Assembly (NCBI RefSeq): GCF_019599505.1
Contig: NZ_RKLT01000012.1
Coordinates: 30,086-94,085 of the forward strand
Length of the DNA: 64,000 bases
DNA from: Haloarcula nitratireducens
Lineage (GTDB): Archaea; Halobacteriota; Halobacteria; Halobacteriales; Haloarculaceae
Reading direction: 5' to 3'
Made by a program: the position numbers and the translations under genes. The notes under the pieces are model-generated. The model had not been told where the DNA came from and did not search any database. It saw only the letters and a program-made list of their open reading frames with translations. Shown here piece after piece: positions 1 to 7,996 of this stretch (within the stretch, counting starts at the first letter, position 1; each line of letters starts with the position of its first letter).

Positions 1-2
1 TT

Positions 3-323
3 GAGTCACCCGATGCTGACGAGGAGATGGACACCCCTGAAACCCTGTTCGAAGAGGAGTTCGACTCGAAACCCACTGCTGAAAGCGACGGGTCACCAGC
101 GCCGGAAGATGACGCTGAACTCGAGAACAATCAAGTATCTGATACAGCCTCTTCTAACAAAGAGTCACCGCGATCTCCCGAGGATGACGTGGACGACATA
201 GTCACCGATACTAGCACCGACGACCACCCTGAGGAGTCTACTGCACCTGCTTCATCTACTGCCGAATCTGACGCAGAGTCCGAAAGTGACGAGGACGATT
301 TCGACGCGGCGGACTTCATGTAG
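3..323 (+). CDS. C-terminal part of an acidic, disordered protein (partial)
   Basis: The reading frame is open from the first complete codon and ends at a TAG, so the gene begins outside the window. The visible ~106 residues are almost entirely Asp, Glu, Ser, Thr and Pro, with no hydrophobic core, cysteines or recognisable motif. This is the composition of an unstructured acidic tail of a haloarchaeal protein. It ends in an Asp/Ala/Phe-rich stretch (DDFDAADFM). An internal ATG at 27 could be mistaken for a start, but the frame runs on upstream of it with the same composition. Function cannot be assigned without the upstream part. Confidence 0.6.
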   Translation, partial: ESPDADEEMDTPETLFEEEFDSKPTAESDGSPAPEDDAELENNQVSDTASSNKESPRSPEDDVDDIVTDTSTDDHPEESTAPASSTAESDAESESDEDDFDAADFM

Positions 324-611
324 TTCGGCTCTTCGACTGGCTCACTTTTCGCTCGTTGTCGCTCTGATTCTCACACCGGCGCATCCACTGTCATGCAATA
401 GGCGCGCTTTCTCTGGTATCTTAGAGTCCTAACTATTCTACCGCCGCCGCCTCGGTTCGTTCTCTGTCCTTTGCTCGTCTCAATTCTGGGTAGTCGCTAC
501 CGACGCGAAAATATCTAAGCTTTGCAGTAAAGTCTTTTCTTCATATGCATTTTAGTCTAAAATCGCAGTACGGCAAGTGTCTGACTCACTTTTTAATAGG
601 ATTATATTGCC

Positions 612-654
612 GTAACTCCCCAAAAATCGCAGGAGGGCGTCGGGGTGGAGTTAC
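612..654. repeat. Inverted repeat, 8-bp arms
   Basis: GTAACTCC (612-619) is mirrored by GGAGTTAC (647-654), with a G-rich spacer. It could be a protein-binding site or a transcript hairpin. No gene overlaps it. Confidence 0.4.
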
Positions 655-1270
655 GAACACTTTAACCGTTTATCTTGCCCCACAAATCCGGGGCATCTGC
701 GCGATAGTAGTCGAACAAACATATAGATATTCGGAATGTTTCGTCGAGAGCTATTGTTGAGCATCTCACCCCCCGTCATCGATTTGTATTTCGGTGACTA
801 CTGAACCCTCACAGATCAGAGATGAAGACACCACACGTCGATGCACTCGACTGGGAAGCACCTCACCAGATAGACTTCTCTCACTCACATCGGTCCTGTG
901 AACAACCCCCTGCCTCGGCTGGCTGGCAGACCCACGGGTGTCGCGCTTCGCTCGGTCTCAAAACGATGCTGACCACTACCCTGCAACCGATTGCATCGTG
1001 CAGCGAAAAAATCAGTCTCACACCTTGCCTGTGGAGCTGTCGTCAGCGCGCTTATAGAGAATTTCCAGACCTATCTCGCCTACCCATCCTGGCATAGAAT
1101 TACCTGAACACCAACACTTCATTCCGTAGCCTCACTGGAGATCACTCGTGGTTGTGATTTTCAGAGATTTCTCGTTCGGCTACGCGCTTCGTCACTGTGG
1201 GGAGTACCGACCCATCGAGTGAGTCCACCTTCTCTTCACCACCTTAGCTACCTCTCAATACGAGTCTCCC

Positions 1271-1315
1271 CGCTAACCAACACTAGCCAGCAAAAGATGA
1301 GTTCGTTGGTTAGCG
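1271..1315. repeat. Perfect 11-bp inverted repeat
   Basis: CGCTAACCAAC (1271-1281) and GTTGGTTAGCG (1305-1315) are exact reverse complements separated by 23 nt. The arms are perfect and isolated in non-coding DNA, so a binding site or RNA hairpin is plausible. Which one cannot be told from sequence alone. Confidence 0.6.
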
Positions 1316-1453
1316 ATAATTCCCTCTCCTAGCGAACAGGAATCCGTCGCTATCGGTACGCGATACAGCAACAGCCTATCCGGGCGCCCTGAGCTGCCGG
1401 TGGCCAAAATGCGTAAGCCTATTCATATACTAGGCAGCCATAGCACTGAATTA

Positions 1454-1711
1454 ATGTCGAGCGAAATAGTCTGGATCAAGAAACGTGGACCAGTCGGCGT
1501 CGGGACAGCTATCCATATCCACACGGATCCAGACTGCCAGCCGCTCCAGCAAGCTACAGAAATTCGGGAAACAACGCGAGAGAAACTCCCCGACCACTGG
1601 CCCGACTGTTCGCTCTGTGCGGGCACCGCCGACACAGGTGGCGTCCCGGAAGGTGAAAGCACCCACACGCGCCGGGACCGATTGGAAGAACTTGACCCAG
1701 ACGATCTCTAA
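1454..1711 (+). CDS. Small conserved-looking protein with Cys/His pairs
   Basis: An 85-residue acidic protein. The ATG at 1454 is chosen because a TATA-like sequence (CATATA, 1424-1429) lies about 27 nt upstream, the usual spacing for a leaderless haloarchaeal mRNA. A longer in-frame version from 1400 is basic at its start and less likely. The protein has an HIHTDPDCQ segment near residue 30 and a CSLC pair near residue 54, compatible with one metal site. The C-terminus is Arg/Glu/Asp-rich. It lies in a run of small plus-strand genes with 1826-1978 and 2079-2303. I do not recognise a named family; small plasmid-borne proteins of this kind are common in haloarchaea. Confidence 0.6.
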   Translation: MSSEIVWIKKRGPVGVGTAIHIHTDPDCQPLQQATEIRETTREKLPDHWPDCSLCAGTADTGGVPEGESTHTRRDRLEELDPDDL

Positions 1712-1825
1712 TCTAGCTGGGACTCAGTTGCTCACGGCTTGAACTATTGCCCACCCAACACTTACTATGGCAGCCATTGCAACACGAGATGGAGAGACAG
1801 CCGATAGCTAGGTACTTCCCTGTGC

Positions 1826-1978
1826 ATGACCCGTGATACGTCGATACTTGGCCGATGTCCGGATTGTGATGCAGACATTACTCCAGCGTGGCTGTTAGTC
1901 GAGTACGAGCAAGACGATGGGACGACGGGCATCTGGGCTGAGTGTCCAGCCTGTGAAGACGTCGTGAAACCCGAATAG
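1826..1978 (+). CDS. Very small zinc-ribbon protein (50 aa)
   Basis: A 50-residue ORF with a CPDC pair near residue 11 and a CPAC pair near residue 41. The ~26 residues between them contain an Asp/Glu-rich turn and two short beta-like stretches (AWLLVEY, GIWAECP). This two-knuckle layout is typical of the many haloarchaeal CPxC zinc-finger microproteins. It is probably a zinc-binding protein of under 6 kDa that may bind nucleic acid or a protein partner. The start is the only ATG that keeps both knuckles. No promoter is obvious. Confidence 0.65.
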   Translation: MTRDTSILGRCPDCDADITPAWLLVEYEQDDGTTGIWAECPACEDVVKPE

Positions 1979-2078
1979 TCTAACCCACGAAAACTGGCTT
2001 GAAAGACTAAACGGCGTCATCTTCGTACAACTTGGAAGCGGCTATCCGGGGCCCTATACAACCTCACTGAGCGTTTCT

Positions 2079-2303
2079 ATGCAGTCGATGTCTCTGCAAG
2101 CGCTATGTACTGCTGTTCCCATTCACGGTGGCCGCGAGGGAGCCAGCGAAGCCTCCGACTTAGCAGTCTACAGCGACACACGACACTTCGAGATCTGCAG
2201 TTCCTGTCGCGATCTGTCAGAAGAATTCGACACCTCCGGCCTCACCATTAGAACCATCGACACCACAGGACGAGAACGACAGTACAGCCTGGACGAAATC
2301 TGA
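2079..2303 (+). CDS. Small protein with CxxC pair
   Basis: A 74-residue protein. A TATA-like stretch (CTATACA, about 2054-2060) lies ~24 nt upstream of the ATG, which supports a leaderless start; a second ATG nine bases later is possible. It carries LCTAV near the N-terminus and an EICSSCRDL motif near residue 38, then an acidic C-terminus. The general plan resembles the neighbouring 1454-1711 product: an early Cys/His segment, a central CxxC, and a charged tail. The family is not recognised. It converges on the minus-strand gene ending at 2310. Confidence 0.55.
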   Translation: MQSMSLQALCTAVPIHGGREGASEASDLAVYSDTRHFEICSSCRDLSEEFDTSGLTIRTIDTTGRERQYSLDEI

Positions 2304-2309
2304 GGATCC

Positions 2310-3470
2310 TCAGTACCAGAAGCCTTCGCCGCCAATCTCGAACGACGAAACACCGTCCAGATTCCGGAGACGCTGCTCAGCTTCCTCACGCCGTATCCCG
2401 TAGACCTCCATGACTTCAGGCGTAGCTACAGCCCCGTGTTCCTCCACGAAGCCCTGTAGCTCCTGAGGCTCTTCCTCGGGAATACCCTGGAACGTGAACT
2501 CTGTGCTGAAGTCAGAATACCGGACACGGCCATTCCAAGAAGCTGGTCGAACATCCAGCTGCATGAACGTGGACGGAAGCTCATCACGGTCACCCGTTTC
2601 CAGTTCAACCTCTTCCAGATCCTCCTCGAATCTTTCCCGGTCCAGGCCGAGGTCTTCCGCCAGTTCGGCCAAGACTTCTTCGTCGTTGATGTTGCGGCCA
2701 GCTGCAACACTACGCTGCCACATCGCCCGGATGTAATCCGTTCCCTGGCCTTGCTGGATAGCTGCCTCGAACGCCTTGTTGACCAGTTCCGTCGACTCCG
2801 GCGGGTCGTTGTCCCAGAACGATGGATCAACCGGCATACCCATGTCCTCACTGCACTCCATCCACTTCTGCTTGGCCTGTTCTGGATCCTCGAACTCACG
2901 GACAGGAGCCGGTTTGTAGAAGAAATCAATTTCTTCACCGTAGCACTCTTCGACACGCTTCATCACCGGCTGGACGCACCAAGACATCGCACTCAACGGG
3001 TCGACCTCCTGAACCAGGAGCAGCACCTCCTCTTCCTCTTCATCTTCTTCCTGGTCGTCGTCTTCGTCTTCCTGGTCGTCGTCCTCAGTGTCGTCGGATT
3101 CGTCGACGTCGTCTTCCGGCTCTTCGACATCGGGTTCCTCAACATCCGGTGACTCTGGCTGACCCTCGTCCTCCTGCTCTTCGCTTTCTTCGTCTTCACC
3201 GCCGTCGTCGCCGGAATCGTCGCCTTCCGGAGGCTCGGTTACTACACCGCCACCGCCGCCTCCACCACCAGTCGAACCACCCGGACCTACAGGAGGGCCT
3301 CCACCAGCACCGCTCTCGGAATCACTTCCAGAGTCATCGTTTCCGTCGTCACCGGTGTAATCATTCAGGCCCGACTGCGAGTGATTGTTGGTTGTCTCCC
3401 CATCCTGCGAATCATCATCACCCGACGAATCTCCGCCGCCTCCGCTGTATGAACCCATAAATACGAACAT
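2310..3470 (-). CDS. DsbA/FrnE-like thioredoxin-fold protein with acidic linker and winged-helix tail
   Basis: A 386-residue protein in three parts. Residues 1-148 are Gly, Ser, Asp and Glu only, ending in an unbroken acidic run. Residues ~149-300 follow the DsbA/FrnE pattern: a beta strand, then a DPLSAMSWC segment where relatives have DPLCxxC, a helix, then FWxxxPPxST, an AAIQQG helix and a GLDRERF segment. Residues ~330-386 look like a small winged helix (HGAVATPEVMEVYG, then LDGVSSFEI). Only one Cys (about residue 165) remains at the expected active site, so classical dithiol oxidoreductase chemistry is doubtful. No signal peptide is seen. The ATG at 3470 lies 3 nt after the stop of the upstream gene; an ATG at 3458 is an alternative. 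The two genes form an operon. Confidence 0.65.
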   Translation of the reverse strand: MFVFMGSYSGGGGDSSGDDDSQDGETTNNHSQSGLNDYTGDDGNDDSGSDSESGAGGGPPVGPGGSTGGGGGGGGVVTEPPEGDDSGDDGGEDEESEEQEDEGQPESPDVEEPDVEEPEDDVDESDDTEDDDQEDEDDDQEEDEEEEEVLLLVQEVDPLSAMSWCVQPVMKRVEECYGEEIDFFYKPAPVREFEDPEQAKQKWMECSEDMGMPVDPSFWDNDPPESTELVNKAFEAAIQQGQGTDYIRAMWQRSVAAGRNINDEEVLAELAEDLGLDRERFEEDLEEVELETGDRDELPSTFMQLDVRPASWNGRVRYSDFSTEFTFQGIPEEEPQELQGFVEEHGAVATPEVMEVYGIRREEAEQRLRNLDGVSSFEIGGEGFWY

Positions 3471-3473
3471 CGT

Positions 3474-4358
3474 TCAGTTGTCCTCCTCTTGACCATAGAA
3501 GTCGTTCATAGGCCGCTGTTCTTGACTGTCGTTAACCGAAAGCTTGGCCTCCCGTCCTTCCTGGAACTCCGGCCACGCATCCTGCAGAAGCCTGTCCCCG
3601 TCTGAACAGGCATCCGTCCACTGCCGAAGTCCGGTTGCTCCACGGACACGCGGGTCAAAATCCAGTAAGTCGTCCTCGGCAAGCCGTCCAATCAGGAATA
3701 CGTCTTCCATGTCCAAGGCGGCGATACAGTTCCTGACGTGGCTCCGGAGAACTTTGATCGCGTTCCCGGCGTCACCGCCTGTGTACTGGACAGCGTAAAA
3801 CGCGAACTCTTCGTAGTCGAAATCGTCGTACAGTTCCCTGTACTCCATGAAGTGCTCGTACTTCCAACCCTTGTTCGTCGGAATCAGCCGGACATCGAAG
3901 TCCTGCTCGATGATCTCCTGCTGCAGATCCCTAACGTGGCCAGTGTACGCCTCGATAGCATTGTCTTGGACCTCCTCGTCCATCCAGTTGTAGCTGAAGA
4001 CCACGTCTGGAACGTAAATCGCTGGCTGAACCACCATCAGCAAGTCCACTACGTCTTGGAAAGTACGCTCGTTCACATCCTCGTCGTACTCCGTGCCAAG
4101 GATTACAGGGATATGCCACGGTTCCAATACCCGGCTCAGGTCACCGTCCTCCCCAATGACCTCTTCCGCGTCCGAGAAATTGATTACCACGTACTCGACT
4201 TCCCGGTTGCTGTCAAGCCACTCCTCGTACTGCTCGTCAGGAAGCTCTACGCGGGGATGAACGCCTCTAACCGGTTCATATATTCGATGAGCGTTGAACG
4301 CATCATGAAGTGTTTGCTGCCCTCTACCGAGTTCTCTGGATTCAACTTGTGAACTCAA
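3474..4358 (-). CDS. Protein of unknown function, TIM-barrel-like pattern
   Basis: A 294-residue protein starting at TTG. A GGAG Shine-Dalgarno sequence ends 7 nt before the TTG, and no nearby ATG exists. Alternating beta strands and helices are visible: VEYVVINF, IPVILGTEY, AIYVPDVVF, DVRLIPTN, EFAFYAVQYTGG, DVFLIG. A C-terminal GATGLRQW follows. The order resembles an (alpha/beta)8 barrel, and the last motif is faintly like tRNA-guanine-transglycosylase relatives, but the catalytic residues of that family are not evident to me. It is co-transcribed with the DsbA-like gene downstream (3-nt gap). An inverted repeat at 4371-4401 sits just upstream of the ribosome-binding site. Function is unknown. 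Confidence 0.6.
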   Translation of the reverse strand: MSSQVESRELGRGQQTLHDAFNAHRIYEPVRGVHPRVELPDEQYEEWLDSNREVEYVVINFSDAEEVIGEDGDLSRVLEPWHIPVILGTEYDEDVNERTFQDVVDLLMVVQPAIYVPDVVFSYNWMDEEVQDNAIEAYTGHVRDLQQEIIEQDFDVRLIPTNKGWKYEHFMEYRELYDDFDYEEFAFYAVQYTGGDAGNAIKVLRSHVRNCIAALDMEDVFLIGRLAEDDLLDFDPRVRGATGLRQWTDACSDGDRLLQDAWPEFQEGREAKLSVNDSQEQRPMNDFYGQEEDN

Positions 4359-4370
4359 ACTTATACTCCT

Positions 4371-4401
4371 CGTCTCCGGTTTGTCTTTCAGCGGGGAGAC
4401 G
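4371..4401. promoter_or_regulatory. Inverted repeat in front of the 3474-4358 gene
   Basis: CGTCTCC (4371-4377) and GGAGACG (4395-4401) form a 7-bp dyad 13 nt before the TTG start and just ahead of its GGAG. The position suits an operator or a leader hairpin controlling the two-gene operon. Confidence 0.4.
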
Positions 4402-5193
4402 TGTCAAGTAATGACCTACATCCTCTTTAAATTATCGCCGCAAACTGTCTAGGCAGCCCTAGAAACGCCCGATTTCAAGGGCAGTTGGGAAAGAATATAA
4501 TCCTATAGTTTTGATAGATGTCCTGTAGTAATATCTGGGGAAAATTAAGACGTCTTCCCGCCCATACCCGGAGACTACAGACACAACATGTCGGTTTCGG
4601 TGGAGAATGCTGGTTAAGACGAGTCGCTATGGAGTCTGGAGACCTCGAACTGACTTCACTATGAACGTGTCTGACTCTCTTTTGACCTCACTTGGCCGCT
4701 CCGTCGCTATCGAGGGTAACTAGTAGGAAGCAGACACATTTAAGCAGCATCGATTCATCCTCCGGATTAGGTTAGTACATGTAGCAGGCGGGACCGCGCG
4801 CAACGGCGTGAGCACGGTGGACCGCCGCGAGGCGCGCGATAGCGCCGAGCGCAGCGCTCCGTCGTCCTCGTGAGCGCCAGCGAACGAGGGCTCGGAAGAC
4901 GAACAGAGTGAGTCTTCCGGTGGCGCCGCGCGTCGCTGAAAACACCAATCAGACAGTTCTCCCTGCTCCACTGGCTGGCCCACGGGAGCGTCCCACCAGA
5001 GACCTGATTGCGCTGGATACTCGGCCTGACTGACCCACGACAGCGCCGTTTGCGGCCCAAGCCCCAGTCCGTGCGCGTGGTTGGCTCGTCGCCGCCCCGC
5101 TGTGCCGGTGGGCGGCGACGAGACCGCGTGCGCGAGGTGGCTCACGCGCCGACCGGACGACCAGCCTCGATGGCGAAGCCCCCGACGACCGAT
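4402..5193. other. Gene-poor stretch; GC-rich hairpins at 4866-4918
   Basis: 4402-4770 is AT-rich and shows nothing recognisable. 4770-5190 is very GC-rich; its minus-strand frames are Arg/Ser/Ala-rich and do not look like haloarchaeal protein. Two adjacent hairpins are clear: CCTCGT (4866-4871)/ACGAGG (4884-4889) and GGAAGAC (4894-4900)/GTCTTCC (4912-4918). This may be a structured RNA or a repeated non-coding element like the one at 6538-6784. Confidence 0.45.
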
Positions 5194-6240
5194 CTAGTCG
5201 GCCAGCGTCACCTCGACGGCTTTGTCCATGTCCATCTGGTTGACCCACGCGTGAGTGTCTGCTTCCACGTCCCACGGAGCCAGTCGGGGACTCTCACCGG
5301 AACACCCGAACGATGCTCGACAGTCGCCGGTCGGCGCAGGCCCGTCACCACGTTCGAGAATGCATATGGTCGTCTTGCTCGTCACGGCCAGCGTCTTCAG
5401 GCCGTTGTACTCGCCGGGCTTCCCGGCGCAGATGCGCACGCGGTCGCCCTCGTGGAGAGTACGGACCATCGCGCCACCGTGGACGGATTTGACCCAGACC
5501 GTCACCTTCGCCGTGTCGCCGTCGTCGTCCTCGACGTAGGCCACCTGATACTGATTCGGCGCGGCGGGGTCGTCAATCAGATGCGTGACCGTTCCCTCGA
5601 TGGTGGCTTCGTAGCCGTGGGGGTTCATGTCGGCGACCAGAACCGGCGCGTTCATCGCGGCGCGAGCAGCCGTGAGCGCACCGAAGACGCCGTCGAAGCG
5701 TGAGTCGGTGTCGGTCGTGTGAGTGGCGACGAGGCGGCTTGCAGCGGCGTGGCTGATGCCAGTCTGGTCGCTGACCGTGGTGGCGTCTTGATTCACGGCG
5801 GCCAGCGCGTTGGCGTCCATGTCGGCGCGTGGGTCGGGCTCTGCCTCGAAATTGTCTGGTCGTTCTTGCTCGCTGGTGGTGAGCTGGCGGGCGGAGGCTT
5901 CGCGGTCGATCTCGTCGTGGGCATCGCGGGCCTGCTTGGAGTGGCGGGCCTGTTCGGCGTTTTCGCCGTGGCGTTGTTCTTGGGCAGCGAGCGTCTCGCC
6001 GTGGCGCCGATCTGGAGCGATATCAGTCGAACGACTCCAGTCGTAGTCGTTCTGTCGAGCGTAGTAGTTCCCGCGAGAGTCACTGCCGCGGTTGGGCCGG
6101 TAGTCGAGTTCGTCGCCGTTCGCCGTCTCGGCGACTTCTTGGAGAAGATGCTCGGGACCACCCTCGACGTGCGCGCCGAGTTGCAGCTGCTGGTCGATAT
6201 CGGACGATGCTTTCTTACTACCGGAGTCGTTAGCGTACAT
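5194..6240 (-). CDS. OB-fold protein, probable single-stranded nucleic-acid binder
   Basis: A 348-residue protein. Residues 1-150 are polar, rich in Gln, Arg, Asp and Glu, and probably unstructured or coiled. The middle (~140-175) has a helix-turn-helix-like TTVSDQTGISHAAASRLV. Residues ~205-290 alternate hydrophobic strands (YEATIEGTVTHLI, YQVAYVEDDDG, AKVTVWVKS, GDRVRICAGKPGEYNG, LKTLAVTSK), the pattern of an OB-fold as in RPA-like proteins. The tail has two cysteines (GDCRASFGC). It lies close to the conjugation module, so a role in plasmid single-strand handling is an inference. The ATG at 6240 is preceded by an AGGAG displayed in a leader hairpin. Confidence 0.6.
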   Translation of the reverse strand: MYANDSGSKKASSDIDQQLQLGAHVEGGPEHLLQEVAETANGDELDYRPNRGSDSRGNYYARQNDYDWSRSTDIAPDRRHGETLAAQEQRHGENAEQARHSKQARDAHDEIDREASARQLTTSEQERPDNFEAEPDPRADMDANALAAVNQDATTVSDQTGISHAAASRLVATHTTDTDSRFDGVFGALTAARAAMNAPVLVADMNPHGYEATIEGTVTHLIDDPAAPNQYQVAYVEDDDGDTAKVTVWVKSVHGGAMVRTLHEGDRVRICAGKPGEYNGLKTLAVTSKTTICILERGDGPAPTGDCRASFGCSGESPRLAPWDVEADTHAWVNQMDMDKAVEVTLAD

Positions 6241-6241
6241 T

Positions 6242-6343
6242 GTCTTACCTGCTCCTCAGGAAGACACTTGCCGGGTGTGCCATCACCCGGTTTCCTGCGG
6301 CGTGAAACTCCTTCCTGAGCGCCGCGTGTCGTGTCTTCCGTAC
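6242..6343 (-). promoter_or_regulatory. Hairpin-rich 5' leader of the OB-fold gene
   Basis: The TATA-like box (6366-6372) places the transcript start near 6343, giving a ~100-nt leader. On the minus strand the leader can form three hairpins in succession: an outer CGGCG/CGCCG pair (about 6297-6325), a perfect 7-bp stem CCGGGTG/CACCCGG (6271-6277/6284-6290), and GTCTT-CCTG/CAGG-AAGAC (6242-6265), whose 5-nt loop is AGGAG, the ribosome-binding site. Long structured leaders are unusual in haloarchaea. Confidence 0.5.
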
Positions 6344-6365
6344 ATAAGGCCACGGGTGCATGGTA

Positions 6366-6372
6366 CTTAAAA
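6366..6372 (-). promoter_or_regulatory. Putative box A for the OB-fold gene
   Basis: The minus strand reads TTTTAAG here, matching the haloarchaeal TATA-like element, about 126 nt upstream of the ATG at 6240. The start site it predicts (near 6343) defines the structured leader described above. Confidence 0.4.
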
Positions 6373-6537
6373 CCAACGACTAAACTGGGTTGCTTCAAGT
6401 GGAATAGAGTGGCGACAGAGTGTCTCAGGGTCGGTTTTCTGAGTTCAAGTTTAGACGAGATTAGTATATAAATGTGGGTTGATGGGATACCTTCGATGGC
6501 GGGGGATATCTTGAGCGGTTGCGGTTCCGTGAGCATC

Positions 6538-6655
6538 CCGCGGGGCCGCCCGAGTGCCGGATGGGTGAAAGCCCGGCACGGCCGCAGGCCGCGCCCGGAA
6601 CACAGCGAGCGGAGCGAGCGTCCTCGTTCCGGCGAGGGAGGGCGGCCCCGAGGGT
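6538..6655. ncRNA. Putative structured RNA element A
   Basis: A GC-rich non-coding block closed by GGGGCCGCCC (6542-6551) and GGGCGGCCCC (6640-6649), a perfect 10-bp stem. Inside are a hairpin GTGCC (6554-6558)/GGCAC (6575-6579) with a GGG/CCC top and TGAAAG loop, and a second hairpin CCGGAAC (6595-6601)/GTTCCGG (6626-6632). The three nested helices form a three-way junction. Frames through it give Arg/Pro-rich peptides unlike haloarchaeal proteins. Strand of expression is unknown. It could also be a repeated DNA element. Confidence 0.5.
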
Positions 6656-6679
6656 TCTGCTGTTGTGGTCGGGTTGGAC

Positions 6680-6784
6680 TGAAAGGGGCACGGCGCTGGC
6701 GCTTGCTGTGGTCGGGTCAGCGACCCCTCTCCGAGCGCAGCGAGGAGATGTCGCTGAGCGACCGCCAGCGCCGTGGGGCTTTCA
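6680..6784. ncRNA. Putative structured RNA element B (long hairpin with GGG/GGG internal loop)
   Basis: TGAAAG (6680-6685) pairs with CTTTCA (6779-6784), and CACGGCGCTGGCG (6689-6701) pairs with CGCCAGCGCCGTG (6763-6775). The two helices are separated by opposed GGG triplets (6686-6688 and 6776-6778). The interior continues with an imperfect helix around 6713-6767. The perfect pairing with a symmetric G-rich internal loop suggests an RNA rather than a coding region. I recall similar elements in other haloarchaeal genomes but cannot name them. Confidence 0.5.
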
Positions 6785-6790
6785 AGGTGT

Positions 6791-7528
6791 GCTGGTTCTG
6801 TTTCATCGCCACTGTCGCCGACAATCCGAATCTAGTTACTCCGGTTCGCTATCTCTGGAATATTTCAGCGGTACGCGTGTTAGTGCTGTCAATTATCACC
6901 GGAATAGCGTTGCCCGCTTTTCTCCGGAGAACTTCTGTTGATCTGTAGCGACTTGGATCTCCGTAGCAGAATCTAGTTAGAGCCCCCTCGCTCTTTTCGT
7001 CCGGAAATGAGGTACACGCTCAGGGACGTTTCCTCGTACTCGTATCTCCACCGGAGCACCATTCGGGACTGCCGCTCCCGGCATCTTGCTAACCTTCATA
7101 GCCGCCCAGCGGCGGCTGCTGCCGCTGCATTCGATAACACGGGAAACAACAAATCAAGCCAGTCTGTCAGTCCCACACCGCTCACACACCAGTCTCTCGA
7201 CGTTTGCTCCTGGCCGCCAGCCCCATAAGTCGTTCACCGGAAACCCGGTGTCTTTCGGCTATCTGTCTGCCTCACGCCTAAGCAGAGACCTCGATTCGTT
7301 GCCAAGCAGTACAATCGACGCCGAGAGTGACCAACTGCCAACGACAGGGCAGTCATGTCGATCTCGCCCTAGACTGCATACAATCAACTGTGCGACGTCA
7401 TCGCTGAGAGTGAAAGGACCGCCCCGCGCTAGAACACGGGGCAGAGTGGTCTGCGCCCCCTCTCTCGTAAGTAGGCAACGCGGACCATCGCTAGGTGAGA
7501 TGGCATACGTGAAAAGCGCACGGGTCGC
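6791..7528. other. Stretch without a recognisable gene
   Basis: Open frames here are Ser/Arg/Cys-rich and lack the acidic composition of haloarchaeal proteins. I see no clear dyads, promoters or RNA genes. It separates the structured elements from the conjugation module. Confidence 0.4.
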
Positions 7529-7720
7529 TCAGTCGAGACCGACAAGACGACGGCCAATCCACCGGGCGACGTATATCGCTACTAAGAGACCAGCGGCCTG
7601 GCTGACTGGTGATTCAAACGCCACGAGCGGGATCGAAATAGCGACGAGGGCAATAACCACATAGACCAGAAATCCAACGATTCTTCGGGTCGCGAGTTCA
7701 ACGATGTCCGCGGCGGACAT
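7529..7720 (-). CDS. Small membrane protein (two transmembrane segments)
   Basis: A 63-residue protein with two hydrophobic helices (about residues 14-34 and 42-56) separated by a short loop, ending in basic residues (RWIGRRLVGLD). It starts at the ATG at 7720, directly abutting the TGA of the preceding minus-strand gene, so the two are translationally coupled. It lies divergently beside the conjugation operon and may belong to the transfer apparatus or to surface exclusion; nothing in the sequence shows which. Confidence 0.6.
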   Translation of the reverse strand: MSAADIVELATRRIVGFLVYVVIALVAISIPLVAFESPVSQAAGLLVAIYVARWIGRRLVGLD

Positions 7721-7960
7721 TCAGCCCTCACCTCCAGTCTGTTGCTCGCCAGCGAGATCGTCGAACACAGCGGCGAGCCCATCATCGTCTGGACGAGGCT
7801 TGTACCCAGTGCTACCATCAAGGGCAACAAGGAAGCGAGCGGCTAGGTCGTATGCCTCGTACACTTCGATCTCTCGCCGATCAGCGACATCTTTGATCGC
7901 GCCATGCAGCGAGTAGTCGATGTAATAGTGTGGTCGTATGCCGTCGTATCTCGCCGTCAT
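7721..7960 (-). CDS. Small acidic protein coupled to a membrane protein
   Basis: A 79-residue protein from the ATG at 7960; a longer frame would need a TTG at 7978. It is tyrosine-rich at the start (RPHYYIDYSLHG), with a helix containing EVYEAYDLAARFLVAL and an acidic tail. It has no membrane segment and no known motif. Its TGA touches the ATG of the next gene (7720). The shared upstream region 7961-8110 is divergent with the conjugation operon. Confidence 0.55.
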   Translation of the reverse strand: MTARYDGIRPHYYIDYSLHGAIKDVADRREIEVYEAYDLAARFLVALDGSTGYKPRPDDDGLAAVFDDLAGEQQTGGEG

Positions 7961-7996
7961 TGATAAGATGCTATTCAATTTGAACGCTCATAGTAG

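Larger units (their letters stand above)
324..1453. other. Gene-free stretch with two inverted repeats
   Basis: I see no credible gene here. The open frames are short, rich in Cys, Ser and His, and lack acidic haloarchaeal composition. The stretch is relatively AT-rich around 500-620. It contains a dyad at 612-654 and a longer perfect dyad at 1271-1315, listed separately. A TATA-like hexamer at 1424-1429 serves the next gene. Confidence 0.5.

Noticed and set aside
822..1097. 91-codon plus-strand frame
   Set aside because: Cys/Ser/Thr-rich with no haloarchaeal protein character and no promoter at the right spacing.
4720..5275. Overlapping long frames on both strands
   Set aside because: Long frames are expected in very GC-rich DNA; the peptides are Arg/Ala/Ser-rich and contain no motif. 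Hairpins explain the region better.
6553..6580. Resemblance of the GTGCCGGATGGGTGAAAG hairpin to group II intron domain V
   Set aside because: The bulge is on the wrong side of the stem, and no other intron domains or reverse-transcriptase ORF are present.
6472..6948. Two overlapping plus-strand frames of 140-158 codons
   Set aside because: They read straight through the perfect stems of the structured elements and give Arg/Pro/Gly-rich peptides.
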